A DNA stretch of 64,000 bases from Bartonella tamiae Th239 (lineage in GTDB: Bacteria; Pseudomonadota; Alphaproteobacteria; Rhizobiales; Rhizobiaceae). The stretch covers positions 1 to 64,000 of the forward strand of contig NZ_JH725147.1 in the NCBI RefSeq assembly GCF_000278275.1, read 5' to 3'. Position numbers and translations under genes: made by a program. Each line of letters opens with the position of its first letter. The stretch's first letter is position 1. Below are positions 33,467 through 42,566 of the stretch, one piece after another. The notes under the pieces are model-generated. The model had not been told where the DNA came from. It worked only from the letters and a program-made list of their open reading frames with translations, and did not search any database.

Positions 33467-33976
33467 TTATGATATATTTTCTTTAACCTTATCTAGAAAA
33501 TCGCAAAAAAGAGACATAAACCGTTCTTGATCTTTATTATTTGCGGCTTCTATTAGCGGCTCACAAAGTTCGGCATAGTTTTTACTATTATTATGTAATT
33601 CAAGTTTCACATCATGGCCATACAAGTCATCAAACGTATTGCTATGCAATCTCTTTATTTTAGTACATATGCGATCTAAATTAATATTTTCATTCAGAAA
33701 GTTTTGTTCTACCATATTCAAATAAATATCCCCAGACATTAGCCTTAAGCGTCGGTCCATAACGCGTTCATATTGTGGGTATGGTATTAAGTTTTGTTGA
33801 ATGGCCGAGCAAGCAAGTGCAATAGACTTTGGAATTGAAACTTCACGACCATCTTCATATCGTGTACCGCGCTCATAATTGCCAAGTGTCTGTATGGATA
33901 TATCAAGAGCCTCAGCTGCTTGTTTTTGTGTAAAGCCCATTTCTTTACGCCAACGCTTGAAATCTTCTGGTTTCAT
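33467..33976 (-). CDS. XRE-family helix-turn-helix protein (copy 2, long form)
   Basis: 169 aa: N-terminal helix-turn-helix (MGFTQKQAAEALDISIQTLG, NYERGTRYEDGREV) related to copy 1 at 30852, followed by a helical domain of about 100 residues (DRICTKIKRLHSNTFDDLYG) absent from copy 1. Divergent from the second HNH gene with 32 bp between starts. Possibly regulates the HNH gene and itself; target unknown. Confidence 0.8.
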   Translation of the reverse strand: MKPEDFKRWRKEMGFTQKQAAEALDISIQTLGNYERGTRYEDGREVSIPKSIALACSAIQQNLIPYPQYERVMDRRLRLMSGDIYLNMVEQNFLNENINLDRICTKIKRLHSNTFDDLYGHDVKLELHNNSKNYAELCEPLIEAANNKDQERFMSLFCDFLDKVKENIS

Positions 33977-34170
33977 GTTATGTTCCTATTAATTTGTGAG
34001 TATATGTTTTGCCAAAGCTTCCAATACTCAAACATCAATTATCTGTTATAAAGCCGTTAATAGGTTCGTACCCTAATGATAAAAAGGAATGGCTTAAGCT
34101 ACGTGACAAAACAATCACATGGCGCAAATGGTATTACTCAAGAAGATGGCGTAAACTAAGATGGCAAATA
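33928..34170. repeat. Direct repeat (right copy) flanking the cargo block
   Basis: Partner of 31013-31255. The 33-bp region from ATG of xre to TTG of HNH is almost base-for-base the same in both copies, so the duplication is recent relative to protein divergence elsewhere. Confidence 0.8.
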
Positions 34171-34851
34171 TTAAAAGAGGCACATTTCACATGTGCTATT
34201 TGTCAATCAATAGAGCATGATACAAGTAAACTGGTTTGTGATCATATAAAACCTCACAAAGGGAATGAAAAACTCTTTTACGATTTGTCTAACCTTCAAT
34301 GCTTATGCAAACACTGTCATGATAGTATTAAACAACGTGAAGAGAAGCGATGGCTTAAAGGCACTATATTCTATCCAGAATATTTACAGCCTTCTTTGAT
34401 ACCTTTGACAATAATGTGCGGTGCGCCTGCCTCTGGGAAAAGTAAATATATAGCCATGAACAAAGGAGCCAAGGATATTGTTATTGATCTTGATGAAATC
34501 GTCGCATCGATATCGGGGGTACCGTCACACGATTGGAGCCGTAAAAAGTATGCTGAAAAAGCGTTTTCAAAGCGCAACCAGATGCTTTCAAGCTTATCAA
34601 TGGATAAAGTACATAGGAACTATGATCACGCATGGTTTATTGTTTCAGAGCCAGAAGCATTTAGACGTTCTTGGTGGGAAATGAAGCTAAACCCAGAAAT
34701 GATTATTGTTCTTGAAACGAGTGAACAGCAATGTCTTAAAAACGCTGATCTTGATAGTGATAGAAACAGGCAAGAAACAGCCCTTGCAATTAATAAGTGG
34801 TGGAATAATTACACGCCGAGAAATGGCGATGTGATTTTTAGACAGACTTAA
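34009..34851 (+). CDS. HNH endonuclease fused to a P-loop kinase-like domain
   Basis: 280 aa. Residues 1-110 form an HNH domain nearly identical in layout to copy 1 (FTCAICQSIEHDTSKLVCDH, CKHCHD). From about 125 on there is a P-loop NTPase domain of the AAA_33/zeta type: IMCGAPASGKSKYIAM (Walker A), then IVIDLDEIV and a late ETALAINKWW. The fusion next to terminase suggests a packaging-associated nuclease whose cutting depends on NTP binding or on phosphorylating a substrate; this is speculative. Confidence 0.82.
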   Translation: MPKLPILKHQLSVIKPLIGSYPNDKKEWLKLRDKTITWRKWYYSRRWRKLRWQILKEAHFTCAICQSIEHDTSKLVCDHIKPHKGNEKLFYDLSNLQCLCKHCHDSIKQREEKRWLKGTIFYPEYLQPSLIPLTIMCGAPASGKSKYIAMNKGAKDIVIDLDEIVASISGVPSHDWSRKKYAEKAFSKRNQMLSSLSMDKVHRNYDHAWFIVSEPEAFRRSWWEMKLNPEMIIVLETSEQQCLKNADLDSDRNRQETALAINKWWNNYTPRNGDVIFRQT

Positions 34852-35210
34852 TTCAATTGAAAACAGCAACTGGATAAAGTCAATTGATGTTGATGGATAT
34901 CTATACGATAGATGCGAAAGCTTCAAGGTAGTGCAATAGACTATAAGCACTTCACCAGCCTATCATCTCATCAAATATCTTGAGGAAACACCCAAGTGAT
35001 AGACATCAAATTAATCGAGCCGCTCAATAACGTTCTGTGATGATTTAAGGGGTAATATAAACGGGGGGGCGGTCGAAAGTTTAAAATCTTTTGTTTGCGT
35101 CAACCGGCATGGGGGTCATTTGCATTTTTTTTAACAACGTATGATTATAAAATCAAAAAAATCTTTGAATTTTTATTTCACAAAACAAATAGTTAATGGG
35201 ATTTAATCAA
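34852..35210. other. Non-coding region before terminase, candidate cos site
   Basis: About 360 bp with no supported gene. At 35063-35080 a G7 run followed by CGGTCGAAAGT, and at 35101-35116 CAACCGGCATGGGGGTC, resemble the G-rich cohesive-end sites that lie between HNH and small terminase genes of cos phages. The exact nick positions cannot be read from the sequence. Confidence 0.4.
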
Positions 35211-35540
35211 ATGGCACGTGGTGGTTATCGTATAGGGGCTGGAAGACCTAAAGGACAGGCTTCCGTCAAAATAGATAAAAAGGACATAAAAACAATAAAG
35301 AAAAGTGCCAAATTATCCAAAAAGTCACCTCTTGAATATATGTTGGACGTTATGAATGATGAGAGTGTTGAAGAGAATAGACGCGATAAAATGGCTATTG
35401 CGGCAGCACCTTATGTGCATGAAAGAGCTATAGATAAAAAACTTGGCAAAAAAGAACAAAAAAAAGAAAACGCAAAAACCGCCGTTAATATTTTTACACA
35501 ACGCCGCACAAGACCAAAGCTTGCAATTAATAATAGCTGA
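35211..35540 (+). CDS. Terminase small subunit
   Basis: 109 aa; DNA-recognition subunit of the packaging motor. The start MARGGYRIGAGRPKGQ is a common one for small terminases, and SPLEYMLDVMNDE with RRDKMAIAAAPYVHER is the family core. A start at 35196 (MGFNQ) is possible. Its stop overlaps the first base of the large-subunit ATG. Confidence 0.85.
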   Translation: MARGGYRIGAGRPKGQASVKIDKKDIKTIKKSAKLSKKSPLEYMLDVMNDESVEENRRDKMAIAAAPYVHERAIDKKLGKKEQKKENAKTAVNIFTQRRTRPKLAINNS

Positions 35541-37222
35541 TGACTTGGGATACATCACTTCCTGATTGGGAAGATAAAATTATAAAGGGAGACAGCATAA
35601 TCCCTGTTAAACCTATTTTTAAAGATCAAGCAGAACATGCACTGTCAATCTTTAAAAATTTAAAAATGGTTGACGTTCTTGGTAAGCCGACATTTGGTGA
35701 AGCATGTGCAGATTGGGTATTTGATTTTGTTGGTGCGATTTTCGGTGCTTATGATGAAAATCAAGGACGACAGCTGATTGAAGAATTTTTTCTTTTGATT
35801 AGCAAAAAGAACGGTAAATCGACAATAGCCGCAGGCATTATGATGACGGCATTGTTGCTTAATGATCGGGATTCCGCTGAACTTTTATTACTGGCACCAA
35901 CAAAAGAGGTTGCTGACAACGCTTATAAACCAGCCAGTGACATGATTAAGAATGATCCGAATTTGGAACTCATTCTTGAAGCAAAAGATCATTTAAAAGA
36001 AATACGCCATATTGAAACAGGAGCTGTTCTTAAAGTTGTTGCAGCAGATAGCAAAACAGTATCAGGCAAAAAAGCATCTTTTGTATTGGTTGATGAACTT
36101 TGGCTTTTTGGCAATATGGCAAATGCCGATACAATGCTTCAAGAAGCAACAGGAGGTCTCGTTTCACGTCCAGAGGGTTTTGTTATTTATCTATCGACAC
36201 AGTCGGATAAACCACCTGCTGGAGTATTTAAAACCAAGCTTGATTATTATCGCGATTTGCGTGATAGTAAAATCGTCAATAAAACAAGAATGGGGGTTCT
36301 ATACGAGTTTCCTAAAAAATATATTGATCATAATTTATATTTGGAACCTGATAATTTTTATATAACAAATCCTAACATCGGACGTTCTGTTCAAAAAGAA
36401 TGGATTTCAAATAAACTAAGTGAAATAACCGATGAAGATAGCCGCATCACATTTTATGCAAAACACTTGAATATTGAAATTGGCCAAAACCTTCGATCAA
36501 ATCGTTGGTCTGGTGCAGAATTTTGGATAAGACAAACGGATGAAACGCTTAATTATGAAAGTTTATTAGAGCGTTCAGAGGTTGTTGTTGTTGGTATTGA
36601 TGGCGGCGGTCTTGATGATTTATTTGGCTTATCGCTTTTGGGTAGAGATAAAACCAATAAACATTGGCTTTCTTGGTCGCATGCTTGGGCGCATGAAAGT
36701 GTTTTAGAGCGTAGAAAATCCATCGCAAGTTTATTAAAAGATTTTAAGAATGATGGTGATTTAACCATTGTGAATGATAGTCTTGCGGATATTTCATCGA
36801 TTATTGAAATCATTTCAGATGTCAAAAATCGAGGTTTGTTAGCGTCTGTCTCTGTTGATCCTGCTGGTATTGGTGAATTGATAGAAGCTTTAGCTGAAAT
36901 TGATGTCACACCAGAGAATAATCAGGTTATTGGCGCACCTCAAGGATATATGATGATGAATGCAATCAAAACCGCAGAGCGCAAAGTCGCGAGTGGAACA
37001 TTTTGGCATGCCAAAAGTGCATTAATGAATTGGTGTGTAAGCAATATAAAAATTGAACCAACAGCGACAGCCATAAGAGCAACAAAACAAACGGCTGGTG
37101 ATGCGAAGATTGATCCAGTCATGGCGATGTTTGATGCAGTCACCGTAATGAGCCGCAATCCAGAAGCTAAAAATAGCGGTACAATTGAACAATATTTTGC
37201 AAGCCTTGGGGGCAAAGCGTGA
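35540..37222 (+). CDS. Terminase large subunit
   Basis: 560-aa packaging ATPase/nuclease of the Terminase_1 (P27/HK97) family. Walker A is SKKNGKST (88-95), Walker B FVLVDE (Asp185, Glu186); the C-terminal RNase-H-like nuclease begins with VVVGIDGGGLDDLFG, continues to VSVDPAGIG and ends near a late acidic DAKIDPVMAMFD. It translocates DNA into the procapsid through the portal and cuts unit genomes, probably at cos. Confidence 0.95.
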   Translation: MTWDTSLPDWEDKIIKGDSIIPVKPIFKDQAEHALSIFKNLKMVDVLGKPTFGEACADWVFDFVGAIFGAYDENQGRQLIEEFFLLISKKNGKSTIAAGIMMTALLLNDRDSAELLLLAPTKEVADNAYKPASDMIKNDPNLELILEAKDHLKEIRHIETGAVLKVVAADSKTVSGKKASFVLVDELWLFGNMANADTMLQEATGGLVSRPEGFVIYLSTQSDKPPAGVFKTKLDYYRDLRDSKIVNKTRMGVLYEFPKKYIDHNLYLEPDNFYITNPNIGRSVQKEWISNKLSEITDEDSRITFYAKHLNIEIGQNLRSNRWSGAEFWIRQTDETLNYESLLERSEVVVVGIDGGGLDDLFGLSLLGRDKTNKHWLSWSHAWAHESVLERRKSIASLLKDFKNDGDLTIVNDSLADISSIIEIISDVKNRGLLASVSVDPAGIGELIEALAEIDVTPENNQVIGAPQGYMMMNAIKTAERKVASGTFWHAKSALMNWCVSNIKIEPTATAIRATKQTAGDAKIDPVMAMFDAVTVMSRNPEAKNSGTIEQYFASLGGKA

Positions 37223-38472
37223 ATATCTTTAAAAAAATGCGCGATGCCTTTTTTACAAGTCCTCGCCGCCAAGTTATTGACGATAGTGCGCTATCATATG
37301 CAGGTATAACAAGTCATTCAGGTGAAGTTGTCAATGAAAACTCATTGTTGGGCTTATCGACGGCATGGCGTTGCATATCTTTGCTTTCTGGGACGGTGGC
37401 TTCATTGCCGATTAATATATACAAAGAAGACAGCGAAGGCGTACCAAGATTATTTAAAGAGCATCCTTTATATTTTATTCTTAAACGTGAACCCAATTAT
37501 GATCAAACAGCTTTTGATTTTTGGCATTTTCTTGAATCTTCAATAGAAATGCGCGGCAATGCCTATGCAAGAATAACGAGAAATGGTGCAAAACATATTT
37601 CTTCATTAATTCCAATTCATCCTTCTTTTATCAGTGTCACGCGACAGCCTGATGGTGCTTTAAAATATCGTTGGAGTGAGAACGGAATTTATTATGAAGG
37701 CGGCAGTGAAAATATTTTTCATATTCGCGGCTTTGGAGGTGATCCTCTTGGTGGTTTATCTCCTTTATCTGTTGGAAGAAATGTTTTTGGAAACGCATTA
37801 GCGGCTGATAATTCATCAAGCGATATGTTTAAAAACGGTCTTAAACCAACGGGCGTTTTAACGTTTTCAGAATGGCTTAATGAAGAACAAAGAAAAATCG
37901 CAGAAGAAAATCTTTCTAAAAAAATAGGCATTGGGAATGGTGGTATGCCACTGATTTTAGAAGGTGGAACGTCATGGCAACAAATCACTCTTTCGCCAGA
38001 AGATGCCCAAATGTTGCAAAGCCGATCGTTTTCGGTAGAGGAAATTTGCCGCATTTTTGGTGTGCCGCCGCACATGGTTGGACATACAGAAAACTCCACA
38101 AGCTGGGGAACAGGATTAGAGCAGCAAACTCTTGCATTTTTGCAATTTACTTTACGCGAGAGGCTTAAACGCATTGAGCAAGCCATAAATAAGCAGCTTT
38201 TGACACGCTTAGAGCGCCAGAATGGAGTTTATGTTTCTTTTAATCTTGAAAGTCTTCTTCGTGCAGATAGTCAAGGACGGGCGCATTTTTATCAGGTGAT
38301 GACGCTGATAGGTGCAATGACGATAAACGAGGTCAGGCGTCTTGAAAATATGCCACCTGTCGATGGTGGTGATACGCCAAGAATACAAATGCAAAATGTT
38401 CCGATTGATCAGGTCGATAATGAAACCATTCGTGCGTTTGCTGAACAAATTCAGCAGGAGAATAACCTATGA
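37219..38472 (+). CDS. Portal protein (HK97 family)
   Basis: 417 aa; the dodecameric ring at the capsid vertex. Landmarks: LSTAWRCISLLSGTVASLPI, FWHFLESSIEMRGNAYARI, and RIFGVPPHMVGHTENSTSWG. GTG start with GGGGG upstream, overlapping terL by 4 bp. The next gene overlaps its end by 4 bp, giving the standard portal-protease-capsid order. Confidence 0.95.
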   Translation: MNIFKKMRDAFFTSPRRQVIDDSALSYAGITSHSGEVVNENSLLGLSTAWRCISLLSGTVASLPINIYKEDSEGVPRLFKEHPLYFILKREPNYDQTAFDFWHFLESSIEMRGNAYARITRNGAKHISSLIPIHPSFISVTRQPDGALKYRWSENGIYYEGGSENIFHIRGFGGDPLGGLSPLSVGRNVFGNALAADNSSSDMFKNGLKPTGVLTFSEWLNEEQRKIAEENLSKKIGIGNGGMPLILEGGTSWQQITLSPEDAQMLQSRSFSVEEICRIFGVPPHMVGHTENSTSWGTGLEQQTLAFLQFTLRERLKRIEQAINKQLLTRLERQNGVYVSFNLESLLRADSQGRAHFYQVMTLIGAMTINEVRRLENMPPVDGGDTPRIQMQNVPIDQVDNETIRAFAEQIQQENNL

Positions 38473-39134
38473 AAACCAAAGAAATTAACTTTCAAGTTAA
38501 AAATTTATCAGAAAATGGAACGTTTCAAGGATACGGTTCTATTTTTGATAATATTGATAGTTATGGTGAAGTTGTAAAAAATGGTGCATTTTCACAAAGC
38601 TTAAAAAAACATCAGGAAAAAGGAACGAATGTTGTCATGCTTTGGCAACACAACAGAGAAGAGCCGATTGGTGTTTGGAGCGAACTTCAAGAAGATCAAA
38701 AAGGCTTAATTGGTAAAGGTCATATAAATCTTGATGTTCAAAAAGGGCGTGAAGCTTATTCCTTAATGAAACAAGGCGCATTAACGGGTCTATCGATAGG
38801 TTATCAAGAACTCAAAGCCCATAATGATAATAATGTTCGTTTACTAACAGAACTTGATCTTTATGAAATATCTCCTGTCACTTTTGCGGCAAACAGTGAA
38901 GCACGCATTGAAAGTTTAAAATCAAAAAGATTTGAAGATTTCGCGCAAAATTTGCGTGATGGCAAACCAATGCCAATAAAAGATTTTGAGGATATCTTGC
39001 GTGAGGCAGGAATTCCAAAAAGCATGGCCACACAAATTGCCTCTGTTGGCTATGCAAAAGCTATTCGGAGCGAGTCTGATAGCAATAAGGCAAATGAAGC
39101 GACTGCGTTTTTAAACGCACTATGTGTCGATTAA
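38469..39134 (+). CDS. Prohead maturation protease (HK97 family)
   Basis: 221 aa; serine protease that trims the capsid scaffold domain. The core has GYGSIFDNIDSYGEVV, catalytic His61 in LWQHNREEPIG and Ser109 in LTGLSIGY, plus LYEISPVTFAANSEARI. A strong AGGAG precedes the ATG. Confidence 0.94.
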   Translation: MKTKEINFQVKNLSENGTFQGYGSIFDNIDSYGEVVKNGAFSQSLKKHQEKGTNVVMLWQHNREEPIGVWSELQEDQKGLIGKGHINLDVQKGREAYSLMKQGALTGLSIGYQELKAHNDNNVRLLTELDLYEISPVTFAANSEARIESLKSKRFEDFAQNLRDGKPMPIKDFEDILREAGIPKSMATQIASVGYAKAIRSESDSNKANEATAFLNALCVD

Positions 39135-39159
39135 CATTTCAAATTTAAGGATTCGCAAA

Positions 39160-40392
39160 ATGACGGATATTGAAACAAAAAGTGCAGAAACACTTGCACG
39201 TGAAGTCAAAGAAAGCTTTGATAAAAAACTTGATGCTGTCAAAGAGATTGCAGAAAAAGCAATTTACAGTGTTGAAGGTTTAACAAAGTCAGAAAAGGAA
39301 AAAGCTGATGAACAGCTTACTTTGATGAATGAGGCAAAATCGCGTTTAGATGAGATTGAGCAAAAATTGGCACGTTCACCTTCTCAAGAAATGTCTCAAA
39401 AAAGTTTAGGTGAACAGTTTGTTGAGAATGAAGAATTTAAAGCAATGGCAGCATCACCGAATATGAAATCAACATATTCTATGTCTGTTAAAGCTGATAT
39501 TACAAGCGTTAATGATGGTAATGCTGGGTCTGCTGGTGCTGCAATCGCACCTAATCGATTATCAGGTATTCAAACGCTTCCACAACAGCGTTTGACCATC
39601 AGAAATCTTTTGTCAGCAGGACGCACAAATTCTCCTCTTATTCAATATGTTCAAGAAACTGGTTTTACCAATTCTACAGCACCTGTCAAAGAGGGTGAGC
39701 TAAAACCACAATCTGATATAAAACTTGCTGATAAAGACGTTGGAACGAAAGTTATCGCGCATTGGATGCGTGCTACAAAACAGATTTTGTCTGATTTTCC
39801 ACAACTTCGATCTTTTATAGATGAACGCTTGATTTATGGTTTAAAGCTCGTTGAAGAAAAACAGCTTTTAAATGGTGATGGCACGGGCGAAAACCTTCAT
39901 GGTATCATTCCGCAAGCAACTCAATATAACGCGCCACAAGGATTAACATCACCGACACCTGTAACAGGTATTGATGTTTTGCGTATTGCCATGCTTCAAG
40001 CAGCACTTGCAGAATATCCAGCAACTGGTCATGTTCTTAACCCAATCGATTGGACGAGTATTGAACTCTTAAAGGATACGCAAGGTCGCTATATTATTGG
40101 CAATCCACAAGGCACGTTAAATCCAACATTGTGGAGTTTGCCAGTTGTGACGACACAAGCCATTGAGGTCAATAAGTTTTTGACGGGTGCTTTTGCACTT
40201 GGAGCGCAAATTTTTGATCAATGGAATAGTCGTATTGAGGTTGGTTTCCAAAATGATGACTTTACAAGAAACAAAGTAACAATTTTGGGGGAAGAACGGC
40301 TTGCTCTTGCGGTTTATCGACCAGAAGCATTTGTTTATGGTTCTATTACACCAACACAAAGTGAAGCGTCCAGTATAAATAAAAAATCCTAA
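39160..40392 (+). CDS. Major capsid protein (HK97 family)
   Basis: 410 aa from ATG 39160 (AAGGA upstream; the frame runs back to 39124). Residues 1-115 are a charged coiled-coil scaffold (Delta domain) to be removed by the protease, followed by the HK97 fold with TLPQQRLTIRNLLSAGRTNS, SDFPQLRSFIDERLIYGL, and NGDGTGENLHGIIPQA. It builds the icosahedral shell. A terminator directly follows, typical for the most abundant virion protein. Confidence 0.94.
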   Translation: MTDIETKSAETLAREVKESFDKKLDAVKEIAEKAIYSVEGLTKSEKEKADEQLTLMNEAKSRLDEIEQKLARSPSQEMSQKSLGEQFVENEEFKAMAASPNMKSTYSMSVKADITSVNDGNAGSAGAAIAPNRLSGIQTLPQQRLTIRNLLSAGRTNSPLIQYVQETGFTNSTAPVKEGELKPQSDIKLADKDVGTKVIAHWMRATKQILSDFPQLRSFIDERLIYGLKLVEEKQLLNGDGTGENLHGIIPQATQYNAPQGLTSPTPVTGIDVLRIAMLQAALAEYPATGHVLNPIDWTSIELLKDTQGRYIIGNPQGTLNPTLWSLPVVTTQAIEVNKFLTGAFALGAQIFDQWNSRIEVGFQNDDFTRNKVTILGEERLALAVYRPEAFVYGSITPTQSEASSINKKS

Positions 40393-40400
40393 TAGTGATT

Positions 40401-40427
40401 AAAGGGGGCTTTTAGCTCCCTTTTTTA
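40401..40427 (+). terminator. Terminator after capsid gene
   Basis: AAAGGGGGCT and AGCTCCCTTT (one G-U pair) around a 3-nt loop, followed by T residues. It would boost relative capsid mRNA and let partial read-through supply the downstream connector genes. Confidence 0.8.
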
Positions 40428-40466
40428 AATTTTATGAAATCTATCTTAAAATCAAAAGGAAATACT

Positions 40467-41027
40467 ATGCTTTTGCCCGTGATTTTAGAAAAGCCTACAA
40501 CTTTAGCGGTTTCTCTTGAAGACACAAAAAAGCATCTTGATGTTTTTGGTTTTAATGATGATGACAACCAAATTACGGATATTATACAAGCTGCGACACA
40601 AAATTTAGAAAAAACACTGAATCTTACTTTAAATAAAACCAAGTTTTTTCAATATTTCAAGACATTCGAAAATGTTTTAAGATTATCTATTTTTCCAATT
40701 ATCAACATTGAAAAAATAACGTATCGAAACGAAAATAACGAAGAACAAACACTTGATAAGAACAGTTATCAACTCATCGAAACGATTAATGGAAGTTATG
40801 TTTGTGTAAAAGGACATCGTCCAAAGACAAACAATGAAATCGATGCCATTAAAATCTTTTTTTACGGTGGTTATGAAGGTGATGATATTCCACCATCATT
40901 AAAAGCAGCAATGCTGCTTCACATTGGTTCCCTTTACGAACATCGAGAAGATTTATCAAACACAAAACCAATATCAACAGATGCTTACAACGCACTGATA
41001 TGGCCTTATCGGAGACCTAAAGTATGA
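40467..41027 (+). CDS. Head-tail connector protein (gp6-like)
   Basis: 186 aa from the ATG at 40467 (AAGGA upstream). The opening SLEDTKKHLDVFGFNDDDNQ and AATQNLEKTLNLTL are characteristic of gp6/phiE125 gp8-type adaptor proteins that dock under the portal. The end, LLHIGSLYEHREDL, is a family mark. Overlaps the next gene by 4 bp. Confidence 0.87.
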   Translation: MLLPVILEKPTTLAVSLEDTKKHLDVFGFNDDDNQITDIIQAATQNLEKTLNLTLNKTKFFQYFKTFENVLRLSIFPIINIEKITYRNENNEEQTLDKNSYQLIETINGSYVCVKGHRPKTNNEIDAIKIFFYGGYEGDDIPPSLKAAMLLHIGSLYEHREDLSNTKPISTDAYNALIWPYRRPKV

Positions 41028-41389
41028 GGCTTCATGAAGATTTTGGTTTTTTTAAACGAGAAAAAATTGATGATGGTATGGGCAATTTTTATGGCAAATG
41101 GGTCATGAAGTTTAGGACAAAAGCAGCCATTACATATCGCCAAGGCAGTGAGACGGTACAAGCTTCACGTTTAGAGGGCAAACAGCCAGCTTTTTTAAGT
41201 ATAAGGCGCTTTTCATCAGCCGAGGATATTACGACAGATTGGTGTTGTTGCAATATGCGTGACACAGAATTTGATCAAAAAACAGGAAACTTTAAAGGCG
41301 CGGTTTATAATATTCGCGCGATTAATTTAGAACCTTCCAATCGTCAATATTATCGACTGACTTTAGAAGGTGGCGTTGCGATAGGATAA
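41024..41389 (+). CDS. Head closure / head-tail joining protein
   Basis: 121 aa, small beta-barrel stopper-type protein: FRTKAAITYRQGSETVQASR, then QPAFLSIRRFSSAEDI, and VYNIRAINLEPSNRQYYRLT, matching phage head-tail joining proteins. It seals the DNA-filled head before the tail is attached. Confidence 0.82.
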   Translation: MRLHEDFGFFKREKIDDGMGNFYGKWVMKFRTKAAITYRQGSETVQASRLEGKQPAFLSIRRFSSAEDITTDWCCCNMRDTEFDQKTGNFKGAVYNIRAINLEPSNRQYYRLTLEGGVAIG

Positions 41390-41394
41390 TAACA

Positions 41395-41586
41395 ATGTGG
41401 ATTAAAATTATAACTCCTTTTGAATGGCGACCAACGATCAATCAGATTTATAGTTACAAAGTTGGTTATTCTTATAATGTAACGAAATCATGTGCAGAAC
41501 AAGCCATTAAAGCGCGTGCGGCAAAAGCAATTAAAGCACCAAGCCGCCAACAAAAACACTCTATCAATAAAATTGTTGATCAATAA
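41395..41586 (+). CDS. Small hypothetical protein in head-tail module
   Basis: 63 aa, unrecognised; Trp/Tyr-rich beginning (MWIKIITPFEWRPTINQIYS) and a basic, alanine-rich end (RAAKAIKAPSRQQK). It stands where many HK97-type phages carry gp10; here gp10 lies further downstream. The last base of its stop codon is the first base of the following ATG. Confidence 0.55.
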   Translation: MWIKIITPFEWRPTINQIYSYKVGYSYNVTKSCAEQAIKARAAKAIKAPSRQQKHSINKIVDQ

Positions 41587-41990
41587 TGAAATCGTTAACG
41601 AATGAACTGCAATATAAAATAGTGCAAATATTGCGTAATGATAAAGATGTTCAATCATTTGTTGATAAAAGAATTTTTGATCAAGTACCAGAAGACGCTT
41701 CTTTTCCTTATATTTCTATTGGATCATTTGACATTACAACGACACCTTATGATTGTTTTGAAATTGAGGATGTGAGTATTCAAATCGATGTTTGGTCGCG
41801 AAGTGTTGGTTTTGTAGAAATGCGCGAAATCTCACATGCTGTACGTCATTGTTTACACAATAAGGATTTTGAATTGCCAAATAATGCGGCAATCCTTTTT
41901 ATACATCAAATAAGTCGTGAATTGCGCGATCCTGATGGTCTGACTTCACATGCTGCATTAACCTTCAATGCAGTGGTTCAAATCAGATAA
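41586..41990 (+). CDS. Tail terminator / DUF3168 protein
   Basis: 134 aa of the DUF3168 family: LQYKIVQILRNDKDVQSFVD, FPYISIGSFDITTTPYD, VSIQIDVWSR and AALTFNAVVQIR at the C-terminus. These proteins cap the tail tube at its head-proximal end and fix the junction to the head. Confidence 0.88.
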   Translation: MKSLTNELQYKIVQILRNDKDVQSFVDKRIFDQVPEDASFPYISIGSFDITTTPYDCFEIEDVSIQIDVWSRSVGFVEMREISHAVRHCLHNKDFELPNNAAILFIHQISRELRDPDGLTSHAALTFNAVVQIR

Positions 41991-42082
41991 TTTTCTTCTC
42001 TACAGTCTTTAAAAAAGCGTGGAGTGCCTATTCTTTGAAACCCTTGGGCAAGGTTTAAATCTTAAAATAAGGAGCCTTTTTC

Positions 42083-42556
42083 ATGGCACAAGCAACCGTA
42101 ATTAAGGGAGGCAAGGTACGTGTATTCATTGGAAATACAGCAAATCCAATTGTTTATAGCAATCCTTGTGGCTTCACTTCACGTTCCGTTTCAACGACAA
42201 AAGGTTTGGAAGAGGTCAATATTCCAGACTGTGATGACCCTGATAAAATTGATTGGGTAGGTCGTGGAGCTACAAGTTTATCCATGTCTGTGACGGGAGA
42301 AGGTGTTTTAGCAGAAGAAAGTGCAGAAACATGGCTTAATGCTATTGAAAGCACAGATTCCGTTCCGGTAAAAATTGAATGGGAGTTTCCTGCAAAAACA
42401 ATTACATGGACTGGTAAAATGCAGGCAGAAACATTTGAAATTACTGCTGCCAATGGACAAGTTGTTACATCCAATGTTTCCCTTCAATCAGATGGTGAAA
42501 TGGTAAGAGTGGTTACCCCTGTAAACGGTGGTGGCGGCTCTGGAGAAACGGAATAA
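42083..42556 (+). CDS. Major tail tube protein
   Basis: 157 aa with AGGAG before the start. Pattern VIKGGKVRVFIGNTANP, then STTKGLEEVNIPDCDDPD and MSVTGEGVLAEES, typical of tail-tube proteins with a Gly-rich end (NGGGGSGE). It polymerises around the tape measure. Preceded by 92 bp without a gene. Confidence 0.88.
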   Translation: MAQATVIKGGKVRVFIGNTANPIVYSNPCGFTSRSVSTTKGLEEVNIPDCDDPDKIDWVGRGATSLSMSVTGEGVLAEESAETWLNAIESTDSVPVKIEWEFPAKTITWTGKMQAETFEITAANGQVVTSNVSLQSDGEMVRVVTPVNGGGGSGETE

Positions 42557-42566
42557 AATACATAAA

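Noticed and set aside
18527-34851. HNH genes as insertion sequences or group I introns
   Set aside because: No transposase, terminal inverted repeats or intron structure accompany them; they are operon members or terminase-linked nucleases.
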